Assembly: GCA_900074885.1 (NCBI GenBank)
Contig: FJUW01000005.1
Location: 25,470-89,469, forward strand
Direction: 5' to 3'
DNA length: 64,000 bases
DNA from: Rhynchosporium graminicola
Taxonomy: Eukaryota; Ascomycota; Leotiomycetes; Helotiales; Ploettnerulaceae
The translations under genes and the position numbers were made by a program. Within the stretch, counting starts at the first letter, position 1. Every line of letters starts with the position of its first letter. The notes under the pieces were generated by a model, which made no database searches, was not told the origin of the DNA, and saw only the letters and a program-made list of their open reading frames with translations. This document shows positions 13,040 through 26,887 of this stretch, one piece after another.

Positions 13040-16000
13040 TTAAATAAAAAGATTAAGATAGCCGGAGATAGCTTACTATAATATCTTATTACTGAGTTAG
13101 TTATTCGATAACTACTTATATATAGCTAAGATACTAGAGATCTCTCGGATAGCTATGAATTAGGGTTTAATTTAGCTTATTATAAATAGTATAATAGAGG
13201 AGGTCTTCGCTAACGCTCCTTTAATAACTCCCTTAGTATAAAGGAATTATAAATAGATCTTGAAGAAAGTATAATAAATACCTTAGAACTTTAACTTCTA
13301 CGTATCGCCGCTGAAATAGCTCTAATATACCTCTTTTTAAGCTACTATTATAGCTTCTAACTAATAATCTAGAGACTTCTCTAGTTCTAAGGGAACTTAA
13401 TATAACTCCTCTTACTTTACCTCTGAACCTAATCTATTATACTCTTCTTTATCCTAGATATCTCTTATACTAAAGAACGTTAATACCTTATTAAGGAAGT
13501 ACTAACTAAGAGGGAAAGGAAAATAAAAGCGAAACTCCCTAAGAGTATAATCGCTAAGTACTCTTACTACTATAGATAATTCGAACCTGATCTGTTTCCT
13601 CTTATAATAATTAGTAAACTAGAAGGAAAAGAATAACTCTCTAGAAGATACTATAGATAAACTAATCTCTATATAATATAAGTTCCTTATAAGGGTCCCT
13701 TGCTTATCTTCGACTCTCCTACTAGAACTAATACTATAATCTCCGCGTATTCTAGAGTTTAATAAGCTAATAAACTCTATTCTGATATATAGTACTAAGA
13801 GAGAGGATACTATTCCTAATAAACTATCTCCCTCTCCTAGCGCCGAATCGATAGAGTTACGCCCTAGGAAGTCTTATCTTACTAAGAAGATCCTGCCCTT
13901 AGATAATAGATCGGACTCTACTTTCCTCTAATAGAGAGTATCGATACGAGACTGTCTAGCTATAAATACTAATTATTACCCTATAGACTTCTCTCGGCGC
14001 GTTCTCGTATAAGGACTAGTTACTAGATTAGCTAAAGAGTATCTTATGCCTTAGTACTTAGCTAATAAGTTTAAGACTAGTAATAAAATAATCTCCTTAT
14101 TAGAGGAGAACTTTCTTATTAAGTTAGAAGAAGATAACTATAATAATACTTTCTATTACTTAGAAATATAATAACTTAGCTATACCCGCGAGACTTTCGC
14201 TGAGTTTCGTAGTCGATTTTAAAGCGCTTCTATCTAAGGTAAAGTTAAAAAGAAAGAGTAGTTCTTCTATATATAGGATAAGATTATATTATCCTTATGC
14301 GCTTTAATTCTTATTATTAAACTAACGTAGAATAAGGACTACGCTTCTATAGTTAGATCCTTACTTTCTTTTAATACTAAGCGTTATTATAATTTAGAAC
14401 GTACTTATCCTAAGAAAACTATTACTCCGGTATAATACTATAAGCCTACTATTACTACTGCGACTACTACTAGTTCTACTCCTTACTAGTCCCTAAGCTT
14501 AGCCCCTTAATAAACTACTCCCGTACTATATGTATATACCTTTACCTTAGTATAAGCTAGTACTCCCTCTGCGCTAAAACGCCTTACTACCTCGACCGGA
14601 GAACCCCTTAGGTATTATAGCTATAGATAGCTTAGTTATATTATACTAGACTGCTCTAACTCGCTTAAGGTTTAATTAATCGACGAATTTCCGGAAGAAG
14701 AGAGAGTAACTAAGGAAGTAGTAGAGAACATATTATCCGAATCTGGACTAATACTAGAGGGAAAAGATAAGGCCTAAGTAAAAACTCTTTCTTAGGTCTA
14801 CGTAAGTATAATCTCTCTAATCTGGACTTTAATTCCCTAATAGGAAGTAAGTAATTTATATACTCGACTATAGTTAGTATAAATAAGCTAGGAGTCTTTA
14901 TAAATAGCTTAATCGATACTAGAGCGAATAGTTATCTATTTATTAATCGTACTCTTACCGGACGATTATCAGGGGCCCTTAGTATTAAAATCGAGCTACT
15001 ACTCTATTCTATTCTAATACGTAGGTTCTAATAGTCCGTCAGAACCTATATTATCTATTTTATACGTTTATACCTTTCTATTAATAATAAGCGTATTTAT
15101 AACTACCTTTTTATTCTCTTCGATTTAGGATAATAAGATATGATTATTAGTATTAAATAGATACGACGATTTCAGATTAAGCTAAATACGCTCTACTATA
15201 AGCTACTATAGCCGGAACGATATCTAGTTACTCTCTGATACGATAAGAAGATAATTATAACTCTACTGCCTTATAAACCTAGTATTAATCGATCTTACTA
15301 AATCGATACTAACGCGCGGGACTTAGCTATAAACTAGCTAGACTAACGCTAATTACTCTAAATAGTAGCGATATAGTATATTAATATATTATCCTTATTA
15401 TTTAACTTATTTCCGCTTATTACTAAGGAATCCGAACTCTTTTCCGCTCTAAATTCATTAAGAAAGGTACCTGCGCCGAAACTCTACTATAAATACTCCT
15501 TTTAACCTCTAAGGATCTAGAAACTAGTTCTGATTTACTAAATTAGTACTATAGCTTTTTACTTTAATATAAAACGTAAAAGCTCTGAATTATTCTTTAC
15601 TTATATCTACGAGATAGACTACCTCTTATAAGACTATCTAAATAGTAACTCCCCTAAGGATCCTGATACCGAACGACTCGTAGCTGAAAAGCTACCGGAA
15701 TAGTATTATACTCTTAAGGAGGCCTTTTTTAAGCGGGATTCTAATATTCTTCTGCTATATCGCTTATACGATTATAAAATTATTCTGAAAGAACTATTAC
15801 CTAATATATATTCGCTCCTATATTAATAATCTATAGATAAATTATAAGTAGCTAAAGAGTACCTTATAGAGAACTTAGATAAGGGATTTATTAAATCTAG
15901 CTAAAGTCCCTTCGTATTACTCGTACTATTCGTTGAGAAAGCTAATAGAGGATTACGCTTCTATATCGATTATTATAAGCTTAATACGATCACTCGAAAG

Positions 16001-17365
16001 GATTCCTACCTTATACCTAGGATCGATAAGCTCTTAACTCAGGTATCTAAAGTAGTAATCTTTACTAAACTAGATATCCGAGTAGTATTTAACTATATCT
16101 ATATAGACCCCGAATCAAAAGAGTATATTACTTTCCGAACCTGCTTTGGATCCTATAAATATAAAGTACTACTTTTTAGGCTCTATAGTAGACTTAGTAT
16201 ATACTAATAATATATAAATAATATACTACTAGACTACTTAGATAACTTCTATATAGCTTATCTAGATAATATTCTTATATACTCGGAAACGCTCTAGGAA
16301 TATAAGGAATATATTAAATTAGTACTACGATACTTAATAGATACCGGACTCTAAGTAGATATTAAGAAAAGCGAGTTCTATATTACTCGGACTAAATACC
16401 TCGGATATATTATTACTATTAATAGAATCGAGCTAGATCCCGAGAAAGTAGTACTATTAGTAGACTAGAAGTATCCCGAAATAGTAATAGCTATAAAATC
16501 TTTCCTAGGATTCTATAGTTTCTACTATTAATTTATTCGGAATTTCGGCCTTATTACTAAACCTCTCTTAATACTTACTAGGCCTATAGTACTATAGAAT
16601 TTCACTAATAACTATAAGAAGTCCTTCGACGATTTACGTTAATAGCTACTATTAGTGCAGAAACTATACTATTTCGATCCTAACTTATAGACTAAACTAG
16701 AAACTAATACTTCCGATAGTATAATAGTAGGAGTTATCTTCTAATTATATAAAGATAACTAGTAGTATCTAATTAGATTCTACTTCTATATTCTTAATAG
16801 ATACGAACTAAACTAAGAGATCTACGATAAGGAATTATACGCTATTATTAAGTCTTTCCGGAAATAGAGACCGGAACTTATATCTCTATAATATTATACT
16901 AGCGTATATATAAACTATCGATCCTTAGAATACTTTATAACTACTAAGGTCCTAACTAGTAAGTAAGCTAGATAGATAGAATTCCTTTCCGAATTCAACT
17001 TCTAAATTATATATATACTTAGTAAAGATAATACTAAAGCTAATATCCTTAGCTATAGAGAATAAGACCTAAGGATATAGGAATAATAGAAACAGGATAG
17101 TAGATCTCGGGTTTTACTACCTCTAGACTGCTTAGATCCTAGGATTAACGCGGAACTAGCTAAATATTATATCGATTAAATTAGTTATATATACTTAATA
17201 TCGCTAGGGACTAATATACTATCAGAACCTGCACGTAACTCCTTTAATTTAATCGAGAAACTATACTAATTCAACTAAGAATCGTTCTCTAATAAACGGA
17301 ATATATTAGGAGATAGCTATACTATTAACAATAGTTTACTACTTTATAATAGTTATCTATACGTA
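12772..17365 (+). mobile_element. Gyp1 copy 2, left part: 5' LTR, gag, RT, RNase H, start of integrase
   Basis: The 5' LTR is at 12,772-13,039, followed by gag (about 13.2-14.9 kb), then reverse transcriptase at about 15.9-16.5 kb: KANRGLRFYIDYYKLN, FTKLDIR, FGSYKYKVL and AYLDNILIYS can be read in order. RNase H follows at about 16.65-17.0 kb (YDKELYAIIKSF). Most Trp codons are TAG, typical of RIP. The element is interrupted at 17,365/17,366 by Helitron copy A; copy 1 shows the unbroken site (CTATACGTATAACGC). Without the insert its length is 7,780 bp, against 7,770 for copy 1. Confidence 0.9.
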
Positions 17366-17689
17366 CAAGATCTTCTCCGTGCCGGCCCTTCGCAAGCTCC
17401 GGGGTCACGGGACCTTGCTTCGCGTAGTCGTTACAGGTGATAGTTAATCCGTAATAGTCGTTTATAGTAGATAATAGTAACTGCGCAAATAAAGACTTAT
17501 TATTAAAGATGAATTCTAATAGATAATAATAGTAATTGAATTTAAAACAAGCTAAAGGTAATAGTATTATAAGTATATTTCTCCTGTAGTAATAATTATA
17601 AACCTTCTTTTTAGTAATACTATAATTATCAAGTACGTATCTACTATATCGATTCTGTCGATCTACGGCCCTATAGCAATTACTAACGG

Positions 17690-18618
17690 ACCGTAGGATA
17701 TCTACTACTACTACTGCCGCTGCTACCTCTGCTGCCGCTGCCTTAGTAGCCTAATCTTACGCCGCTAGCCTTGCGGCTCCTCTACTAACCCTTACTATAT
17801 AAGTCACTCTTAGCTATCTAATAGTCTATAACTTAGCTAACGAATACTCGTAAGGCTGCCCTTACCCGCTCGCGCTACTACTGCTATAACGCGGCTCTTC
17901 GCCCTCCCCTCCCTCCGCGCTGCCAATTTGCATCTAAGTCAGGTCTTCTCTAGTGCTACTTAGTCCTCTAACTTAGAGGCTTAATACGTCCAGATCTATA
18001 AGTTATTCTATATTATTCCCTAACTAATTATACTCTATAATAGACCGTTTCGGACGTAGAGATACTAATAGATATAGCTAGATGTATTAAGCTTCCGGGT
18101 TATAACTACTACTAAGAAAGCTATAGCCCTTAGATAGAGTGCGTTCGGGTCGCTAGTTTTTTAAGTAGCTCCTGCGCTAACTACTACTATAGTAGTATAA
18201 GAGGCTATTGCTCGCTCTATAAGTTATATTCCGAACTGAATTATAACTTATACTAATATTTATAGATCTATAGGCCCTACTACTCCTGCTGCTCCTATCG
18301 TTCCCTCCCCTGCTACTACTAGCTCTTCCTCGGGTCGCACCTATAGTTATAGAAATACTTAAGTCGCTCCTAGTACTTATAATAATAATAAGTCATAAAT
18401 CTAACTGCTTTATAGCTTATAACTAATCCGTAGTAGCCCGCTATACCTTCCCTACTACTACTAGCTATATCTATCGCTCCTACTATACTTGCCGCTAGCT
18501 TTTAGAAGCCCGGGCGATTCTTTACGAATCGCTCGCAGATAACCTCTACGCAGAGGCCGATTTAGAGGAGGAGGAGGAGTATAAGGATAAGGAGAGTAAG
18601 GGCTTAATTGAGCTATAA
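17690..18618 (+). pseudogene. Helitron copy A second ORF, convergent to RepHel
   Basis: Within the 3' part of the Helitron, the strand opposite RepHel has a coding-like region. It begins with an Ala/Pro/Thr-rich part (PTTPAAPIVPSPATTSSSS around 18,275-18,330). It ends in a clean acidic tail, ARAILYESLADNLYAEAD then a run of Glu, closing at TAA 18,616-18,618. Copy B preserves the same C-terminal frame, with a few substitutions, and the same stop (about 30,380, minus strand). The upstream part changes frame or is broken by TAG/TAA, so the start is uncertain. I do not recognise the product. It lies between RepHel and the GC-rich 3' hairpin, so it moves with the element. Confidence 0.45.
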
Positions 18619-18834
18619 ATCCTATTAAAGGTCTCCTATAGGAGTATAAGTTAAATTTCAGGGCTGAAAATCCTATTATAAGTCTCCTATAAGAGTTAAT
18701 ATTAAATAGAAACCGCGTTCTGCTTTATCTTTAACTTCTTTTAGATTTTATTAAACTTTTCGTAATTAAGAGATCTATATAGTATATCTATAGACTTATA
18801 AATTATTCTTAACTGAACTAATATTAACGAAGAT

Positions 18835-21800
18835 CAAGTAATACCTCTAGAAATATAATATTCGTAATCTAATATTAATTTTCTATAGGTAGTAATACGC
18901 TTAACCCTTTAACTTTAGACGTTCGTGAAAGACTAATATATAGCTAATAATAAGTAAATATAAGCGTCCGTAAGTCTAGCCCTACTATATAAAATAACTA
19001 TCCTTAAGACTTATTAATAGTTATAGCAAAATATAAACGGACCGGAAATTACTTTTATTAAAAAGTAATTCTAAGCCTATTATCCGTTCCTATTAATTTA
19101 ATCCGTAGGAGTACTTATAACTATCTATTAAAGTCTCTACTTAAGATCCGAGCCTCGATATAGTACTTTCTTAGGCTTATAACTACTAATCGCGTTCTAT
19201 TATAAAAGCCTTCCGGTAGCATAAGATTACATAAAAGAAGAATAAGCGAACCGAGCTTAAGGTGTAAGTATAATAATAGTAGTAAGAGAAGATCGATTTT
19301 TTAAAGAGTCTTAGCTGAAAACTAATAAAGATCCGTCTCAGCGATATCTGCGTTAGTTACGTATATATCTATAGCTAAGTAAGTCCGTAACTAGCCCGGA
19401 AAGCGACTAAGAATTATTATATTTAGCTCTATAATAGTTATATTTAAGGTTAATAAAAGATAGCGACCTATAAAAGTAGTCGGATCTATAGTAGCCCCTC
19501 TAAGAAGAGCTAGCGAATAGATAGAGTCGATAAAACTGGAAATACTAATAAGTTAATAAATATAGTCCGGTACTATAACTAAAAGCTCTTTACGCGGATT
19601 ATAAGATAGATTACTAACCTAATCTACGAATTCCGAACTATAAACCCCTTCCCGGACTCGTATATTAATTCGTAAGGTAATATGATATAATCAGAGCTAG
19701 ATAAATAACTTTTAAATATAAGTAGTTATAATATCAGCCCGCGAACTCTGTAGTATAACTAGAAGTATCTACGTAAAGTCTCTACTAAGTATTACAAGTA
19801 TACTGCCGAAGAGAATATCATCCGTAGAGCCTTATAAATTAACTAATAAGTAGTATACTACCTTAAAATAATATTTATATTATATTAGCACCTTATCCTA
19901 GATAATCATATTAACTTAACGTAAGAGACCGCCGAGCGCGCTTTACTTCGTAATACTACTTATAGATTATTCCGTAAGATCGATCGAGATCTTAAATTGC
20001 AAGTATAATATACGCCTATTCGGTAATAATAAGGCTATAATACTAGTAGAAGTAACGCAAAGGACTGACTTTTCTTCGCTATATTAATAATAGCAGAGAG
20101 TCTTATATAGATACGTTTTACCGGACTTACTTTAGCTTTAGATATAAAAGTGCGCTATTTCTAGTTCGGTAATAATCGTAATTATAATATTCGTAAAAGC
20201 CGTAAGCTAATCGCTATTAAGGTTCGCTTTTATCATTTGCGCTAAAGTAGTGAAATCTTCGATTCGATTATCTATTATCTATTAGAAAGTATAATAATAA
20301 GCCTAATCCTACTCGTAAGCAGGTAAGCCGACGCTCGAAAGTGACTATTACTAATCCGTAAAGCCCTTAGCTAAGAGCTATAGTCCGTAATCGTAATATA
20401 AGTTCAGAAGAGGGAGAGGAAAGCCGGGTTTTTAATATAGCTAATAAGTAAGATCGTTATAGAAGTATTCCTTATATTACTCCTAGATAGCTAACAGGTC
20501 CGTAATCTCCTATTAACAGAGTCTAGTTAAAAAAAGCGTTCGTAGATTACTTATTAAAGTAAATAGCTTTACTTCGTCGAAGTATTAACTACTCTTAATT
20601 CTTTTCAGCTAAATTATATACGATATAAGTAGCTTTATATATCTCGTAAGTAACCCCTTCAAAATTATATAGCTTATTAAACGATTTCAGTCCGCGAATA
20701 ATCGTTAAGAGTAGCTATAAGTAGAAACGTTCCCCTGAAATAAAGCTATAATAATATATATAGCTAATACGATTATCTCCTCTCTTTCGTAAGCGCTATT
20801 TATAAGTTAACTAATCCTAGACGTAATAAGCTAGAAACTCCGAATATAACTATAGCCTAATAGTAGGGTTTATAGTATTAAATTCGAAGAACCCTATAAG
20901 AGTAGAATAGGCTATATCTCGCTTTATAGCTATCTCTTCTATAGATAAACTAAGCTTGAAATATATAGTTTACTCTCCTTATAAATAAACTATAAGATAT
21001 TATATAAGCGGAAATTCCTTATAAGTAGGATATTCGAATAGTTACTATAAAGCTTCCGAGGGACTTATATATTATACTTATACGTAATAAGTAATCTCGT
21101 TATCTATATTTAAGATTATAAGAGTCGTTCGGTCCGTACTCTTATATACGTACTTATAGATATACTTAATAGCTTGTATTAACTTATAAACTTCGATGTT
21201 AATATGCGATTAGTAGTAATTAAGAAGATACGGATTATATAGAACTACCTATTAGTTATCTAAAGTAACTTCTTAGCTATCTTTACGAATTATAAACGTT
21301 TAGCTATCTTCCTAATAATAATATTCAAAGTAACTATCTTCTGTAATAACTATAGTAGGTTTAAACGCCTTCGGAAAGCGTTTCTAATACTATAACAGGT
21401 CGCCGGTATACTTATAAGCTATATAAGAAGTATTCGGAAAGTCACGCCTATAGGGCCTATAAGTTATATTATTTAAAACTAACTCCTATAACTTACCTAT
21501 AAGGTCTATAGCCTCGTTCGGAATCTCCGCAGATATAATCTTATCGACTCTAGTTAGTATCAGATAATTACTTATACCCTCGAGCTAAAGAAGAAGATAA
21601 AGATAAAGTAAACTACACTTTTAATACTTAATAGTATAGATATAAGTATAATATTTTCTAAAGGCTCCTTTTTTAATATTATTAAGAAGCTCTTTAATCT
21701 TTAAGCAGAAGACGCGTATAATAATATCAGGCTTATTAATTAGCTAGGATTATATTTTCTGAAGCTTACGGACGATTTCGGGCTATCGCGAGTTAGCTAT

Positions 21801-23480
21801 AAATATAATAAAGAGTATAAGTCGTTCGAAAAAGCGTACTATCGCTATAGAATCTTGAAATAATTATTATATAAAATAATCGCTTCTGATAAAAGAAGAA
21901 GGAAAGATAAACCGACGCCTATATTCTACGGAGTCGCTATCGGCCCGGATAAGCGTATCTGTAAGCCCGTTATATATATCCGTATATATATCTTCTTAAT
22001 AACTCTTTATCTATTCTAGTCGAGTAATACGATAGGCGATATAGATATCGATAATATATTATTAAAATATGCAGTTCGTACGGAAAAGGTTCAAGATTTA
22101 ATAAGCTCGTCAGAAGAGCCGGAACTTATAAAATAGCTATTACTCTAAGCGTTTATAATTCGATCTCGATCGTAAATCTGTAAAAACTAATACTACCCTA
22201 GCTCGCTATAAGGAAAGAGTAGTAGATAACTTAATAGAAAGTATACAGGATTCGTAATATATACTAAATATAAACGTAGTCTATTATAGTAAAGTTCTCG
22301 GACTATAAGTATAATATCGCAAAAGCTAGCTTTATTAAACTTATCTAGGATAATTCTAGTAATCTTGTTTATAACTAGAAGATTCTCGCGTCTTTTATTA
22401 GCTCTAATCTATATTACTAGTCGTATTTATAAGCTAAGAATAATCCGGAAATTATTATCTTAGACTTATAATCGCTCTCGGGCGGTCCGGTATATAGCTA
22501 TAAATAGATTATTAGTAATAACTATCTTATATAAATCGCGTAGAATTATAGTATTAAGAGAATCGTAATATATAAGTTAAATATTAGTTATATAATTAGA
22601 GTTATAGAAAAATAATTAAGTAAAGATAAGTATTATTCGCGGACCGGGAAATAAGAGCTCTTATAAGTAATATAGCTCCTTATAAGCTATAAAGGTAATT
22701 AATCTATAGTGAAGATTAATACGATCTTCTTTAGTAGTATTTATAAATATAAAAGAAAGAGTAGCGTTATATTAGCGTATCTTCTGCCGAAATAGTTCAC
22801 TTCGCGGATCTGTACTATCTAATAACCTCCGTAAGATATCCGGTATTTCTCGTAATAGCTCTAAGTAAATAGCTCCCTTTTTATAATAGAGCTCGTATTT
22901 ACTCCTAGCCCCTGCTTTATCGATCTAGTAAAGTGCAGCGCACTTAGTATACTAATAATTTATCTAACTAATATCTTATAGACTTATAATAGCGAAAAGA
23001 GACCGAAATCTATACGGAATAGCCTATCCTAGAGCAGGTACTACTAGGGCAAGTACTACTAGAGCTAGTATAAGCTATAAAAGAGGCTCTTCTGAAAGTA
23101 AAGAAGATAAAAGAAGTAGTTAATTAATTTAAGTAGCTATATTAGCCTGGATTTATATACGCGTTTATCAGCGGCGCTTCGCAGGTCGAGAAGTAGCTAG
23201 AAGGCCTATAATAGACGCGCTATAAGTCCGCTAAAGAGTATTAAGATCGACTTCTTAAAGTAGCTGCCGAGAAAGCGCTTAATCTGCCTACTTATTATCA
23301 GTTTCGGACCGGAAGCTAGAAGAATAAATATACGTTATACTTAAAAAACGTCTTATATCGTATACTTATATAATTCGTTCGAAAGTTACTAATAAGCTAA
23401 TTCTGTTTATAGTTCGAATACTATTTAGAAGGAGAAGACTCTATTAGTAGACAGATAGTAAGAGCTTGTAGACGAAATAT
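18835..23480 (-). pseudogene. Helitron copy A RepHel (Rep plus PIF1-like helicase), RIP-inactivated
   Basis: Same gene as in copy B, where the domains are easier to read. Here it lies on the minus strand: an N-terminal region at about 21.9-23.4 kb (absent from copy B), the Rep domain at about 21.0-21.8 kb, and the PIF1-like helicase at about 18.84-20.7 kb. RepHel proteins nick and unwind donor DNA for rolling-circle transposition. Many in-frame TAG/TAA codons replace Gln and Trp, so no product is possible. The 5' limit is approximate because no convincing start codon could be fixed. Confidence 0.75.
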
Positions 23481-23644
23481 ACGAACGTTAAGTCGAAATA
23501 TACGAATATTAAGTAGCCCGAAAATATTTAATATTCCTTCTTTTCGGCTGTGCACCTGCTAAGGCCTCGCTATAGCTAATCATAGCATTTCACGTGACCC
23601 GTTTTTTTAACTAGTGATCCACAAATAGCTCAATATAATATAGA

Positions 23645-23969
23645 TAAGATCTACTTCTCAGCGGCCTTTCGCAAGCTTCGGGGCTAAAGGACCTTGCTTC
23701 GCGCAGTCTATAAAGAAAGTACGTCTATAAAGAAAGTAGTTAGGGGTCCTTATAAACAGCTGTCCTACGTAAGCTTCGGGGCTGTTTTAATTCGGGCGTG
23801 AGTAAGATTTTCGTGTTCCTTCTTTTCGGCCGTGCACCTGCCAAGGCCTCGCTATAGCCAATCACAGCGTTTCACGTGACCCGTTCTTTCCTCGCTATAG
23901 CCAATCACAGCATTTCACGTGACCCGTTTTTTTAACTGGTGATCCACAAATAGCTTAATATTATATAGA
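23645..23969 (-). mobile_element. 325-bp non-autonomous Helitron abutting copy A
   Basis: In minus orientation it begins TCTATATAATATTAAGC, like the 5' end of copy A (TCTATATTATATTGAGC). It ends with the same GC-rich 3' palindrome and GATCTTA as the autonomous 3' end GATCTTG. It has no coding capacity. It sits directly between the Gyp1 flank (T at 23,970) and the first base of copy A, a head-to-tail arrangement. Inside, a block of about 45 bp (CTCGCTATAGCCAATCACAG through CACGTGACCCGTT) is duplicated in tandem. It keeps many CpA/TpG dinucleotides, so it is younger or has escaped RIP. Confidence 0.85.
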
Positions 23970-25429
23970 TAACGCTATACCCCGCTATATATCTATTTAA
24001 TTAGCGAAATCGACGATTAAGTTTCCTCTGCTTATCTAAATACTTATAAGACTGCCGAAATAATTTCTATCTATTACTATTAGAAAGGACTCGTATCAGA
24101 TATAAAATAGTACACTTGTAATTGCCGCTTATACTAATACTCTTATCTGAAATAGACGAAATAGTAAGGATTCCTCTACCTATTACTAGTACTTAGCTAC
24201 TTTATATAGTACCTAGCTATAGATTTTAAGGATTTCTCGCCTGATAACTAGGGATTTAATAAGATATTAGTATTTATTAACCGCTTAGGGAAGGACTTCG
24301 TATCGATACTATACTACTATAATATCGATACTCGCGGGATAGCGATATTATTTATCTAATAGATATATCGTTTCAGATATACCCCCGAGTTAATTATATC
24401 CGACTAAGGAGCTTAGTTTATCTTATCCTTCTAGTAAGAGTTTTACTATATAATTAGAGTTAAGATTAAGCTCTCTATCTCTTTCTACTAGTAAACCGAT
24501 AGATAAACAGAGATTATGAACTAGTATATTAACTAACGCCTTAGACTTTTCGTTAATTATTACTAGAGTAACTAGAGTGAACTACTACTAATAATAGATC
24601 GCGCCTAAGTAACCCTGCCTTATGATTCTATTAGTATAGCGCTATATACCCTTCAATACGATATACTGCTATAGAATAGCTAGGATTAGAAGTAAATTAC
24701 TGTATTAATACTATAAGAGAAGCTTAACTATACCGATACTAAATCCTTAGCTAAACGTACTAAATCCGCTATCGAGGTTATAAAAGCTAATATATTAGCT
24801 ACCTAGTAGAGGATAAGCGCTATAACTGACCCGAAATAGTATAGTATCGACTAGGAAATTAGAGATAAGGTATTTCTCTCTATAAAGAACCTTAAGAATT
24901 ACTAGCTAAGTAAGAAGCTATCTAGCCTCTGAGTAAGACTATACTAAGTCCTAGCTAAGATCAGATACTCCTATAAGCTAGATTTGCCCTCGGAATCTTC
25001 TATATATAGTATATTCGCTCCCGAATTACTCTTTAAGGACCCGGACGACCTATTACTAGGCTAGGAGCTACTAAACCTACCCCCGGAGGTTATTACTACT
25101 TAAGAAGAGTAGGAGTTATAAGATATACTCGCTATATAGCTCCTAAGAGGTAATCTGAAGTATTAAGTTAGTTAGCTAGACTACGACCCGGACTTAACTT
25201 AATATAACGCTTCCGACCTAATAGATACCTTATATAAGCTCAGAGACTTCTATATTACTAACTTAAGTAAACTTAGACTTCCGCGTAAACTAGATTAGTA
25301 AATTAAGGCTTAAGAGGATAGAATAGATAACTATAGTTACTTAGAGGATAATAAACTATTATAGTTACTAGTATTAAAAATTTATTACTAAGGATAATCC
25401 TCTGATTATACTCTATAATAACGCTATAT

Positions 25430-26380
25430 CTAAAACTCTACTTCCTCTACTACTTCTACTTTACTAGCTTTCTCCCCTAAGTTCTCCGGAAGTTCTAGTA
25501 AATCTGGAATATCTAGAACTAGAACTACTATATCTAACTTCTTACTTAAATCTACTAATATAGCTTTAGTAGTAGACTAAGTATAATAGCTAATCTTACG
25601 CGCGTTCTTCTTTAGAGAGGGTCCGGGAGTATCTAGATCTAACGCTATCTCTGAACTAGAAAGCAAATTCCTTTTTCCCTTAGTATTAGATATCGTAGCC
25701 TTAAATATAGCTTTCTTTATAAATTCCCGTATAATAGTATTTAACTTATTCGTCTGCTTTAACGCTATTTTAGCTATTAACTTAGACTTCGCCGAATCTA
25801 CTATTAGAAGATCTAAATCCTATATCACGTTAGTATCGTACTAGTATCTAAGGGTTTAAGATCTTAACTTATTACCTTAATAAACTCTAACTTTTTAAAT
25901 ACTTTCTCTATAGATCGCCTTAAAGCTTAAGTCTCTACTAATTATATAGTAGTAATCTCTAACGTAATAGTAAGAGTAGTAGATTTCGCGAGACGATAGA
26001 TCTGATTAATCGCTTTATAAGTAGCTATAATACCGCCCCGATTTAGCTCCGCGTCCTTAGTTTCGCCGCTAAGAAGTAAACCGGATAAAATAGTATACTT
26101 CGTATTAATATAGTTAAGTAACTATAATATATTAGTATATATAACTATATTTAAGTTCAAGTAACTTATATATTTATAATTACTCTTTAACGCCAAATAA
26201 TACTTATAAAGCTTAGAGTTAGGCTTATTAAATAAATATAGAAGTTCTAGAATAGGAGTATTATTATACTTTATCTTAAGAAAGGTACGAATATATCGCA
26301 GGTAATATATACGATACGCCGCCGAAAGAGTACTAGCGGGAACTAGTAAAGGCACTATAGGAGTTAGCGTTATAGATCCG
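25430..26380 (-). pseudogene. Gyp1 copy 2 convergent (antisense) accessory ORF
   Basis: Counterpart of 1,690-2,634 in copy 1, opposite to pol. It ends at the TAG complementary to 25,430-25,432, overlapping the tail of the pol frame. A 77-residue stretch (26,122-26,355) is uninterrupted and contains YYLRYIRTFLKIKYNNT and LLYLFNKPNSKLYKYY. Elsewhere only RIP-type stops occur. The strongly matching reading in two independently mutated copies, with breaks mostly at expected Gln/Trp codons, supports a real protein in the ancestral element. The family is unknown to me. The upstream limit is uncertain. Confidence 0.5.
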
Positions 26381-26887
26381 TGAAACTCTTATACTGCACT
26401 TAAGGACTATCCCTAATACTAAGGCAAGGAACTTACTTATAATAAGAGAAGAGTTAATTAGGTCGATTAATATATAAGATTATAGCAGACTACTATAGTA
26501 ATTAGTAATAATACTTACTCTAGGAACTATATTATAGTCTAAGGAGAGTAAACTTATAAGTTTAAGTAATTATCACGTTTAAAAAGGAAAGGCTTTAATA
26601 TTAATAAACCCCTTCCTTTATATACTCTACGCCTTACTTAAACTCGACTCCCGCTATAAACAGATAAAGTAAATATAGCTTACTACCTAATTTAGAAGCT
26701 ACGACTAATATAGTACTATTATAGTAATATAACTAATCAGAACCTGATAAAGAATTTACTACTACTAAAGAGCGGCTAGCGCCTATTGCGCGAATATCGA
26801 CGAAAACAGTTATAATAAAGACTAATTTCTAGTATAAAACTATAACCTTCCGAGCTTAGGGTTAAGCTCTTCTTAGAGGGGGGGTAA

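Larger units (their letters stand above)
17366..23644 (-). mobile_element. Helitron copy A (autonomous type), inside Gyp1 copy 2
   Basis: A 6,279-bp Helitron on the minus strand. Its 5' end is TC (complement of 23,643-23,644). Its 3' end is CTTG (complement of 17,366-17,369), preceded by a GC-rich palindromic stretch at about 17,380-17,425. The empty site in Gyp1 copy 1 shows insertion between A and T without target duplication, as Helitrons do. It contains a RepHel gene (minus) and a convergent second ORF (plus). It is heavily RIP-mutated except in the second-ORF region and the termini, which keep GC-rich tracts. Copy B is its sister and has the identical 3' end. Confidence 0.9.
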
